Of a DNA stretch of 21,708 nt, positions 15,486 to 21,708 are shown piece after piece; the stretch's first letter is position 1; every line of letters starts with the position of its first letter. The notes under the pieces were generated by a model that saw only the letters and a program-made list of their open reading frames with translations, did not search any database and was not told the origin of the DNA. Origin of the DNA: Hyphomonas sp. UBA5111. GTDB taxonomy: Bacteria; Pseudomonadota; Alphaproteobacteria; Caulobacterales; Hyphomonadaceae. The stretch covers positions 1 to 21,708 of the forward strand of contig DHZF01000049.1 of assembly GCA_002414505.1 (NCBI GenBank). The letters run 5' to 3'. The position numbers and the translations under genes were made by a program.

Positions 15486-16768
15486 ATATGATACGCCGTC
15501 TCTCCATGTGTCGCCGAGTCGAGGCCATTCTCCTCGTCTTCGGGCGAGACCCGCAGCGGAATGACCAGTTTGATCGCGAACAGGATGGCGGCCGTCACGA
15601 TGGCCGAGTAAAGGGCGACCACGACCACACCCAGCAGCTGAGCGCCAAATTGCGCCCCAACGGACATCTCAAGTCCCGGAGCGAGCGGGCCTGTGGCGGC
15701 CAGGAACGGGATCAGCAGACTGCCGAGCATGCCGCCCACGCCGTGGACCGCGAACACGTCGAGACTGTCATCGACCTTCAGGCGCTGGCGGATCAGGCCG
15801 ACAGCGGCGTAGCAGACGCCCGAGGCCAGGATGCCGATGATGATCGCGCCAACCGGGCCGACCGAGCCTGCAGCCGGGGTAATGGTTGCGAGGCCCGCCA
15901 CCATGCCTGTGGCGATGCCGACCAGGGTGGGTTTGCGAAAGCTGACCCATTCGATCAGCATCCAGACCAGCGACGCCGTGGCGGCCGAGATGTGGGTGAC
16001 CAGCATGGCCTGCGCCGCGGTTTCATTGGCGCCGAGGGCGGACCCGGCATTGAAGCCGAACCAGCCGACCCAGAGCATGGCCGCGCCAAGCAGGACGAAT
16101 CCGGGGCTGTGCGGGGGGCGCATGTCTTTCGGAAAATGACTGCGACGCCCCAGCATCAGGGCGAAGACCAACGCAGAAATCCCGGCGGTCGTGTGCACGA
16201 CGATGCCGCCGGCGAAGTCGATCACGCCCTTGTCGGCCAGCCAGCCGCCGCCCCAGACCCAATGGGCCACGGGCGCATAACAGAGGAGCAGCCAGAGAGC
16301 GGAAAAGATCAGCACGGCGGCAAAGTTCACACGCTCGACGAACGCGCCCACGATCAGCGCCGGAGTGATGATCGCGAAAGTCATCTGGAACATGAAGAAC
16401 AGGGGTTCCGGAATGGTCTGACCGTCCAGCGGCGCGCCTGTGACGCCTGCCATCATGCTTTTTGCAAAGCCGCCCAGATAGCCGCTTTCGCCCGGCCCGA
16501 ACGCGATGGAATAGCCGCACATGAGCCAGACCAGGCTGATCAGGCAGGCAATGGCAAAGCAGTGCATGAACACCGACAACAAATTCTTTGCCTGCACGAG
16601 ACCGCCATAGAACAGGGCCAGTCCCGGAAGGGTCATGAACAGGACCAGCGCCGTCGAGGCGAGGATCCAGGCCGTGTCCCCTGTGTCGGCATGGGCGGGC
16701 AGGGCAATGGCCCCGATTGCGGCCACAAGCAGGCCTGCGCGTGTAGCGCCTTGTATTGATGTCAGCAT
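15482..16768 (-). CDS. amt: Ammonium transporter (Amt/MEP/Rh family)
   Basis: The 428-residue protein has a signal peptide (about residues 1-27, ending in PAHA) and the 11-helix Amt fold. Family marks are FYGGLVQAKN (53-62), Asp184 in DFAGGIVVH, and the pore twin histidines His192 and His342 (VHTTAG and VHGVGG), plus GWFGFNAGSALGAN. It conducts ammonium or ammonia across the inner membrane. The start is fixed by GGGGAG at 16773-16778 on the complementary strand, four bases before the ATG. Amt genes usually sit beside glnK, which encodes the PII protein that plugs the channel; no glnK is present here. It lies 46 bases after the cyclophilin gene and overlaps pgeF by 4 bases. Confidence 0.95.
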   Translation of the reverse strand: MLTSIQGATRAGLLVAAIGAIALPAHADTGDTAWILASTALVLFMTLPGLALFYGGLVQAKNLLSVFMHCFAIACLISLVWLMCGYSIAFGPGESGYLGGFAKSMMAGVTGAPLDGQTIPEPLFFMFQMTFAIITPALIVGAFVERVNFAAVLIFSALWLLLCYAPVAHWVWGGGWLADKGVIDFAGGIVVHTTAGISALVFALMLGRRSHFPKDMRPPHSPGFVLLGAAMLWVGWFGFNAGSALGANETAAQAMLVTHISAATASLVWMLIEWVSFRKPTLVGIATGMVAGLATITPAAGSVGPVGAIIIGILASGVCYAAVGLIRQRLKVDDSLDVFAVHGVGGMLGSLLIPFLAATGPLAPGLEMSVGAQFGAQLLGVVVVALYSAIVTAAILFAIKLVIPLRVSPEDEENGLDSATHGETAYHM

Positions 16769-16796
16769 TTCACTCCCCGTTTTTCTTTGTGTTTGG

Positions 16797-16814
16797 CGAA
16801 CCCCGCCGGGTTCG
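16797..16814 (-). other. Hairpin between the cyclophilin-type gene and amt
   Basis: CGAACCC (16797-16803) and GGGTTCG (16808-16814) form a 7-bp stem with a 4-base loop, immediately after the cyclophilin stop codon on the minus strand. It is not followed by a T-run in the direction of transcription, so attenuation or message processing is more likely than full termination. Confidence 0.45.
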
Positions 16815-17756
16815 TCAATCAGCCGGCAGCGCTCTCGCAGGGACAGGGAGGGTGCAGATATCCACCCGTTTCGGCGGCGTCACGACAAAGGCGTCATAGA
16901 TGCCGTAGTCGCGTTTGGAGGTTTTCAGATCTTCCCATTCTGCGCCGGGCGTTGCCATGATTTCCCAGCGCGGACGCAGGTCTTCGGGCATGTCGGCCGC
17001 GAGCCCGATGGACAGAATCTCATTGGCGGAGAGGGCCTGTGCACGCGCCGCAAAGGCCTGTTCGGATGTGTCCGGATCGGTGAAGGCGGCAATCTCATCC
17101 TCCCCCGCCGGCTCTACGCGTTCCAGCCGGTTGATATGGGCCATGCCCGAAATGACCCGGCCGAAGATCGTATAGTTGCGGTCGAGATAACGGCGCTGGC
17201 CAATCGGAATGAAGAATTCGGTCGAGCCGGAATCCGGCGGCGCATTCCGCGCCATGCCAAGCGCACCGGGACAATGCAGCAACCATTCCTGCTCACCCTC
17301 ACGGCCAACAGCAAAGCCGTCCCGGTGCCCGACCTGGCTTGCGAACAGGTCCTTGTTTCCAAGCGGGGCAAAGCCCTCGGCGCCAAGGGCGCGTTCGGTC
17401 TCCAAAGGCAAGTCGGCCCAGCCTTCCAGCCTGTGCTCGAATTCCAGCCCGGCCTGGGCGACATGGCCATCGATCACGCGGTAGAAATATTCGCCATTGT
17501 AGAGATTGGCCCGTATCGCCTCGCGAAACTGCGCCACATGTTCAGGCGCAGCCTCCGGCGCGAGTTCGATGACGACGTCCCCCGTCATGGTTTTCAGGAT
17601 AACAAGATTTTCGGCTCCCACCTCGCGCCACGGCGCGTCCGGGGCGGGGGCGTCGACCGCCGCGAACTCCGGAGCCGGGTCGGGACGGGGCTGTGTCTGG
17701 CAAGCTCCCAACAGGGACGCGCCAAATACAACTGTCATGAGAGATATCCGCACCAT
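16815..17756 (-). CDS. Cyclophilin-type peptidyl-prolyl isomerase lipoprotein
   Basis: The 313-residue product has a lipoprotein signal with lipobox LGAC (Cys19) and a proline-rich linker, so it is probably membrane-anchored in the periplasm. The cyclophilin domain covers about residues 51-215: FYRVIDGHVAQAG supplies the catalytic-type Arg93 and Gln101, and STEFFIPIGQRRYLDRNYTIFGRVISGM is the family's second signature. It would speed cis-trans isomerisation of proline bonds during folding of envelope proteins. A C-terminal extension of about 100 residues, with no recognised motif, distinguishes it from minimal cyclophilins. GGAAGGA seven bases upstream supports the ATG at 17756. It is divergent from prmA, 45 bases away, and may lead a cyclophilin-amt-pgeF transcript. 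Confidence 0.9.
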   Translation of the reverse strand: MVRISLMTVVFGASLLGACQTQPRPDPAPEFAAVDAPAPDAPWREVGAENLVILKTMTGDVVIELAPEAAPEHVAQFREAIRANLYNGEYFYRVIDGHVAQAGLEFEHRLEGWADLPLETERALGAEGFAPLGNKDLFASQVGHRDGFAVGREGEQEWLLHCPGALGMARNAPPDSGSTEFFIPIGQRRYLDRNYTIFGRVISGMAHINRLERVEPAGEDEIAAFTDPDTSEQAFAARAQALSANEILSIGLAADMPEDLRPRWEIMATPGAEWEDLKTSKRDYGIYDAFVVTPPKRVDICTLPVPARALPAD

Positions 17757-17801
17757 CTTTGTGTCCTTCCCAAGAAATCATCCGCCTGCTAAGCGCCGCT
17801 T

Positions 17802-18659
17802 ATGTATCAGATAAGTGCAAAGGGCGCGCGGACGCCAATCGAATTGGCGTGGGATGCGCTGGCCTGGGCCGATCCGTCGCCTGCGGGCGCGGTCGATGCC
17901 AAGGAAGACAGCCGGACGAGCTGGCGGCTCGATGCTTTTGCCGAAACGCTGGAAGACGCCGAAGCGTGCGTCGCGATCATCGAAGAAGCCGCGCCGGACC
18001 TCGTGGCGCGGATCGAACAGGTGATCGAACGGGACTGGGTGACGCTGTCACTGGAAGGCCTGCCGCCGGTCAAGGCCGGGCCGTTCATCGTGGCCGGCAG
18101 CCATGCCCTGGCGCGCCAGTCACCGGGGAAGATTTCCGTACTGATCGAAGCGGGCCCTGCCTTCGGCACGGGCCATCATGGCACGACGCTGGGCTGCCTT
18201 CTGGCGCTGGACGAGGTGCGCCGCCGCCGGTCCATCGGCAAGGTGCTCGACCTCGGGACCGGCTCCGGCGTGCTGGCGATTGCCGCCCTGAAAGCGGGCG
18301 CGTCGTCCGCGATTGGCACGGATATCGATCTCGACAGCGTGCTGGTGGCGAACGAGAACGCCCGGAAGAACCATGTCAGTGGCTTTACCGCCCTGCATGT
18401 CACGGGCGCCAACACGCCGCGCATTCGTCAGGGCGGGCCGTATGACACCGTCTTTGCGAATATCCTGATGCGACCCCTGATCGGGCTCGCACCGGATATT
18501 GCATCTCTCACGGCACCGGGCGGCACAATCATCCTGTCAGGATTGTTGCACCATCAGGCGCCGCCAGTCCGGAATGCGTTTGCCTCCCGGGGGCTCGATT
18601 TCCAGACACGTATCCGCGAAGACGGCTGGTCAACGCTGGTGTTCCGGAAACCGGGCTAA
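17802..18659 (+). CDS. prmA: Ribosomal protein L11 methyltransferase
   Basis: PrmA trimethylates ribosomal protein L11 using S-adenosylmethionine. The 285-residue protein has the N-terminal substrate-recognition domain and the class I methyltransferase domain, with the PrmA signature PAFGTGHHGTT (119-129), SAM-binding motif LDLGTGSGVLAIAA (149-162), acidic motif II GTDID (172-176) and FANILMRPL (motif IV). Length is normal. The start at 17802 lacks a clear ribosome binding site; an inverted repeat CTTAT/ATAAG surrounds the start codon. Only 45 bases separate it from the divergent cyclophilin gene, so both promoters must be compressed there. It ends 11 bases from the convergent small gene. Confidence 0.93.
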   Translation: MYQISAKGARTPIELAWDALAWADPSPAGAVDAKEDSRTSWRLDAFAETLEDAEACVAIIEEAAPDLVARIEQVIERDWVTLSLEGLPPVKAGPFIVAGSHALARQSPGKISVLIEAGPAFGTGHHGTTLGCLLALDEVRRRRSIGKVLDLGTGSGVLAIAALKAGASSAIGTDIDLDSVLVANENARKNHVSGFTALHVTGANTPRIRQGGPYDTVFANILMRPLIGLAPDIASLTAPGGTIILSGLLHHQAPPVRNAFASRGLDFQTRIREDGWSTLVFRKPG

Positions 18660-18670
18660 GCCCTGCAGGA

Positions 18671-18853
18671 TCAGTAAGCGGCGCGGCGAGCCCAACGGGC
18701 GGAGCGACGGGCCAGGATCTGCGGGCGCTGGCTTTCGGCGCTCTGCAGGGCGTTGACGAAGGCAGGCTCAGCCATCTCATTGACCATCAGCGACCGGGTC
18801 TGGCCGGAAAGGATTGCCATCTCTGGCGTGGCGATTGTGTTTTGACGTCTCAT
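18671..18853 (-). CDS. Small hypothetical basic protein (60 residues)
   Basis: I do not recognise this gene. The 60-residue product is soluble, with a central part (MAILSGQTRSLMVNEMAEPAF) that may be helical and an arginine-rich C-terminus (ARRSARWARRAAY). It has no signal or membrane segment. A good ribosome binding site, AGAGGGA, lies six bases upstream of the ATG at 18853, and the frame could extend upstream to 18928 without such a site. A 17-bp palindrome stands 20 bases upstream of the ATG. A basic tail suits binding to nucleic acid or an acidic partner, but this is only a suggestion. It might also be a chance frame, although the ribosome binding site argues against that. Confidence 0.6.
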   Translation of the reverse strand: MRRQNTIATPEMAILSGQTRSLMVNEMAEPAFVNALQSAESQRPQILARRSARWARRAAY

Positions 18854-18872
18854 AGTGCGTCCCTCTTTTTGT

Positions 18873-18895
18873 ATTGTGCGGCGCACAATTTTTTG
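18873..18895. promoter_or_regulatory. 17-bp palindrome followed by a T-run: operator or terminator
   Basis: ATTGTGCG-G-CGCACAAT (18873-18889) is perfectly symmetric. On the plus strand it is followed by TTTTTG, so it could end plus-strand transcripts coming from prmA. On the minus strand it lies in the leader or promoter of the 60-residue gene and could bind a regulator. The sequence alone does not decide. Confidence 0.5.
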
Positions 18896-18949
18896 TGTGG
18901 GCGCTATGTAACGGATAACTCTAAACAAAAAAGCATAGAAAAGCGAAAA

Positions 18950-18977
18950 TTAGCATGAATAAATGCATAGCTACAAT
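18950..18977 (+). promoter_or_regulatory. Candidate promoter of the aminopeptidase P gene
   Basis: TTAGCA (18950-18955) and TACAAT (18972-18977), 16 bases apart, lie in a markedly AT-rich patch of this GC-rich window, 46 bases upstream of the start codon. The -10 element is good, the -35 only fair. Confidence 0.4.
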
Positions 18978-19023
18978 GCGGCTTTCTATGGTCAAAACAC
19001 CGCTTTCGCTCTAAGTAAGGGGT

Positions 19024-20835
19024 ATGAGACAGACATTTGATATCAAGGGCGGTCCGCAGGACGGACGCGCCCATTTGCCCCTCGTTCGCGAACAGCTTGT
19101 CGCGCAGGGCATCGACGGCCTTTATGTTCCGCATGATGACGAATATCAGAACGAATACCTGCCGGACGCCAATGAGCGCCTGGCCTGGGTGAGCGGGTTT
19201 ACCGGCTCGTTCGGCTCGGCGTTCGTCTTCACCGACCGCGCGGTGATCTTTGCTGATGGCCGCTACACGCTGCAGGTCGCCGACCAGACCGATCCGGACC
19301 TCTGGGAAGTGCAGGCTGTACCTGAGCCCGGCCCGTTCGGCTGGCTCAAATCACAGGACATGACCGGCAAGCGCATCGGCTATGACCCGAAACTGATGAG
19401 CCCGAACGATGTCGCGGCCATGGGCACGGCGGCCAAGGCGGCCGGCGCTGAACTGGTCGCCGTCACGAACAACCCCATCGACCTCGCCTGGGCCGACCGG
19501 CCAGACCAGCCCGCTGCGCTGGTCGTGCCGCATGAGGTAAAATTTGCAGGCGTCGCGCATGACGAAAAGCGTGTGCAGATCGGCCAGGACCTGAAAGCTG
19601 AAAAGCTCGACGCAGCTGTGATCACGTCGCCGGCGTCCATCGCCTGGGCGTTCAACATTCGCGGCGGCGATGTCAGCTGCACGCCGCTGCCGCTTGGCCG
19701 CGCGATCCTGTTTGCCGACGGCTCTGCTGACCTTTTCCTTGATGAAGTCAAAGTGTCCGACGCGCTGCGCCAGCATCTTGGCAACAGCGTCACGCTGCGC
19801 CCGCTGGCCGACCTCGAAAAAGGCCTCGCCGACCTGAAGGGCAAGACCGTCAGCGTGGATCCGGATGTGGCCTCGGCCTGGTTCTTCGACCAGCTCGAAC
19901 AGGCGGGCGCGACGCCCGTGCGCCAGCGCGACCCGGTTGCGCTGCCCAAGGCCTGCAAGAATGAGGCGGAACTCGCCGGCTCTGCCGCCGCACATATTCG
20001 CGACGGCGTGGCCCTGACCCGCTTCCTGCACTGGCTTGATACGGACGCGCAGAGCGGCGAGATCACCGAGATCGACGCCGCCATCAAGCTGGAGGAATTC
20101 CGCGAAGACCTCGGCGGGCTGAACGATCTGTCCTTCCCGACCATTTCCGGCGCCGGGCCGAATGGGGCGCTTCCGCATTACCGCGTCTCGACGGCCTCGA
20201 ACCGCAAGCTGGAGCGCGGCAGCCTCTATCTCGTCGACAGTGGCGGCCAGTATCTTGATGGCACGACAGATGTGACGCGGACGGTGCCGATCGGTGATCC
20301 GAGTGCGGACATGCGCCGTCACTACACGCTGGTGCTGAAGGGACATATTTCTCTGGCCATGGTCCGCTTCCCGAAAGGAACAACCGGCACGCATCTCGAC
20401 GTGCTGGCGCGGCATGCGCTCTGGCAGGCCGGGCTCGACTACCAGCACGGCACGGGCCACGGTGTGGGCGTCTATCTGGGCGTCCATGAAGGGCCGCAGC
20501 GCATTGCCAAGGCGTGGAACTCGGTGCCGCTGGAGACCGGCATGATCGTCTCGAACGAGCCGGGCTATTACCGCGCCGGCCAGTACGGCATCCGGATCGA
20601 GAACCTGCAATATGTCACGCCGCCGGCGGCCATCGAGGGCGGCGAACTCGACATGTACGGCTTTGAATGCCTGACCTTTGCGCCCCTGGCGCGGGATTTG
20701 ATTGATCTGGCCCATCTGACCAAGGACGAGCGGGACTGGGTCGATGCCTATCACGTGCAAGTCTACGAATTGCTGGCCGACCGTCTGGACGGGCCGGTGA
20801 AGGACTGGTTGCGCGCGGCCTGCATGCCGCTTTAG
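19024..20835 (+). CDS. Xaa-Pro aminopeptidase (M24B, aminopeptidase P type)
   Basis: The enzyme removes the N-terminal residue from peptides with proline in second place. The 603-residue protein has the three-domain layout of the long aminopeptidase P group: two creatinase-like N-terminal domains (about 15-310) and the C-terminal pita-bread domain. All five metal ligands are present: Asp405 (LVDSGG), Asp416 (TTDVTRT), His479 (HGTGHGVG), Glu512 (NEPGYY) and Glu526 (RIENL). There is no signal peptide, so it acts in the cytosol. The N-terminus MRQTFD...LRxxL-like matches the family, fixing the ATG at 19024, although AAGGGG lies unusually close (one base before). It appears to be a single-gene unit between the small gene and recN. 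Confidence 0.94.
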   Translation: MRQTFDIKGGPQDGRAHLPLVREQLVAQGIDGLYVPHDDEYQNEYLPDANERLAWVSGFTGSFGSAFVFTDRAVIFADGRYTLQVADQTDPDLWEVQAVPEPGPFGWLKSQDMTGKRIGYDPKLMSPNDVAAMGTAAKAAGAELVAVTNNPIDLAWADRPDQPAALVVPHEVKFAGVAHDEKRVQIGQDLKAEKLDAAVITSPASIAWAFNIRGGDVSCTPLPLGRAILFADGSADLFLDEVKVSDALRQHLGNSVTLRPLADLEKGLADLKGKTVSVDPDVASAWFFDQLEQAGATPVRQRDPVALPKACKNEAELAGSAAAHIRDGVALTRFLHWLDTDAQSGEITEIDAAIKLEEFREDLGGLNDLSFPTISGAGPNGALPHYRVSTASNRKLERGSLYLVDSGGQYLDGTTDVTRTVPIGDPSADMRRHYTLVLKGHISLAMVRFPKGTTGTHLDVLARHALWQAGLDYQHGTGHGVGVYLGVHEGPQRIAKAWNSVPLETGMIVSNEPGYYRAGQYGIRIENLQYVTPPAAIEGGELDMYGFECLTFAPLARDLIDLAHLTKDERDWVDAYHVQVYELLADRLDGPVKDWLRAACMPL

Positions 20836-20857
20836 GCGGTCTGTGAAAATCGGGCTT

Positions 20858-20872
20858 GTTCCGGTTTTGTTC
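20858..20872 (+). promoter_or_regulatory. LexA (SOS) box upstream of recN, GTTC-N7-GTTC
   Basis: GTTCCGGTTTTGTTC is an exact match to the alphaproteobacterial LexA direct repeat. It lies 41 bases before the recN start, in the 78-base gap after the aminopeptidase gene. recN is a classical SOS gene, so site and gene support each other. Confidence 0.85.
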
Positions 20873-20881
20873 TAATGATAA

Positions 20882-20918
20882 ATCATGGCCAGTAGACTCT
20901 TTGGAGACTGGCCATGAT
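20882..20918 (+). promoter_or_regulatory. Strong hairpin enclosing the recN ribosome binding site and start codon
   Basis: ATCATGGCCAGT (20882-20893) and ACTGGCCATGAT (20907-20918) form a perfect 12-bp stem with a 13-base loop. GGAG (20903-20906) lies in the loop and the recN ATG (20914-20916) in the 3' arm. In the mRNA this would hinder initiation unless opened. An ATG at 20885 in the 5' arm opens a 10-codon frame whose TGA overlaps the recN ATG (ATGA). Confidence 0.6.
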
Positions 20919-21708
20919 CCTTTCATTGTCGATACGTGATTTCGTCCTGATTGACCGCCTGGACATCGAACCGGGCGCCGGGTTTACGGCGCTGACCGGG
21001 GAGACCGGGGCGGGCAAGTCCATCATCCTTGATGCCCTGTCGCTTGCGATGGGGCATGGGTCCGACCGCGCGATGATCCGGGCGGGGCAGGACCAGTCGA
21101 GCGTGGCGGTCGAGTTTTCGCCGCCGGTCCGCCATCCGGTCTGGGCTGCGCTGGCCGAGGCCGGCATTGATGCGTCGCCCGACGAGACATTGACCATGAA
21201 GCGGGTCATCCGCCGCAGCGGGCCCGCGCGCGCCTTCCTGAATGACCAACCGGTCAGCGCCGCGCTCCTGTCGGAGATTGGCGACCTTCTGGTCGAGATT
21301 CACGGCCAGCACGCGGCCTCTACCCTGATGAAGCCCTCGTCTCACCGGCGCTTGCTCGACCAGTTTGCGGGCAATGAAAAACTGTTGGAAATGTGCGCGA
21401 TCACCCATGCCGCCATGGCGGAGGCCAGCGCGCGGCGTCAGGAATTGGAAGACGCGCACGCCGAAGCCATCGAGCATCGCGACTGGCTGGCCGAAGCCGT
21501 CTCGGAGCTCTCCAGTCTCAACCCACAGGAAGGCGAAGCCGCAATCCTGACAGAGCGCCGGACCCTGTTGATGCAGTCCGAACGCGTGACCGAAGCCGTA
21601 CGCGAAGCCGAAAATGTACTGGAGAAATCCGGCGTGGAAGATGCCCTGTCCAAGGCGGCGCGGGCCACTGAGCGCATCTGCCGCCTGCCGGGATTTGAAT
21701 CCTCTCAG
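20914..21708 (+). CDS. recN: DNA repair protein RecN, 3' truncated by the window
   Basis: The first 265 codons are present and the frame is still open at the window edge. RecN is an SMC-like ATPase that acts in double-strand break repair. The N-terminus MILSLSIRDFVLIDRLDIEP and Walker A GETGAGKS (residues 29-36) are typical, as are FLNDQPVS and the RecN signature EIHGQHA. The following heptad-like, glutamate- and alanine-rich region (from about residue 165) is the start of the coiled coil. The signature motif and Walker B lie beyond the edge. GGAG seven bases upstream supports the ATG at 20914. A LexA box and a start-codon hairpin precede it, so control is expected at both transcription and translation. 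Confidence 0.95.
   Translation, partial: MILSLSIRDFVLIDRLDIEPGAGFTALTGETGAGKSIILDALSLAMGHGSDRAMIRAGQDQSSVAVEFSPPVRHPVWAALAEAGIDASPDETLTMKRVIRRSGPARAFLNDQPVSAALLSEIGDLLVEIHGQHAASTLMKPSSHRRLLDQFAGNEKLLEMCAITHAAMAEASARRQELEDAHAEAIEHRDWLAEAVSELSSLNPQEGEAAILTERRTLLMQSERVTEAVREAENVLEKSGVEDALSKAARATERICRLPGFESSQ

Noticed and set aside
15401..16759. Open frame of 452 codons on the plus strand opposite amt
   Set aside because: Asp-, Gly-, His- and Gln-rich low-quality composition; the minus-strand Amt protein is unambiguous.
19351..20760. Open frame of 469 codons on the minus strand
   Set aside because: A shadow of the aminopeptidase P gene, with no recognisable motif and no ribosome binding site.

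Overview
The window looks like chromosomal DNA from a GC-rich alphaproteobacterium, most likely of the Hyphomonadaceae/Caulobacterales type. The grounds are the protein families, dense packing with ATGA/GTGA stop-start overlaps, and two copies of the alphaproteobacterial LexA box GTTC-N7-GTTC. The assignment is inferred from gene content and motifs; no database search was possible. There are no rRNA or tRNA genes, insertion sequences, phage genes or CRISPR arrays. No gap between genes exceeds 300 bases; the longest (about 221 bases, 10975-11195) holds phased short repeats and a promoter.

Layout. 1-906 is the C-terminal end of a PfaC-like polyunsaturated fatty acid/polyketide synthase with tandem FabA-like dehydratase domains. 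It meets, tail to tail and overlapping by 4 bases, a phosphopantetheinyl transferase that could activate its carrier proteins. Next come dusA and a plus-strand run: comM (with a LexA box upstream), a soluble hybrid histidine kinase, an AmpG-type muropeptide permease, a small NTF2-like lipoprotein and a one-domain voltage-gated cation channel with an unusual selectivity filter. A 9-bp-stem hairpin ends this run against a convergent secreted fasciclin protein. A TerB-DnaJ protein and a small membrane protein follow.

11008-13042 is the most unusual part: phased repeats, a promoter with a short dyad, a BlaI-family repressor, and, overlapping it by ATGA, a BlaR1-like M56 membrane protease whose usual penicillin-binding sensor is replaced by an M23 (LytM) peptidoglycan-peptidase domain. 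The M23 zinc ligands are kept, but one catalytic histidine appears to be glutamine, which would suit a sensor better than an enzyme.

The minus-strand block 17756-13634 encodes a cyclophilin-type lipoprotein, an ammonium transporter, PgeF and PRPP synthetase. Divergent from it is prmA, then an orphan 60-residue gene, an M24B aminopeptidase P, and the start of recN, which has a second LexA box and a strong hairpin around its start codon. Cell-wall functions recur (AmpG, M56-M23/BlaI, PgeF), and two loci (comM, recN) appear to belong to the SOS response.
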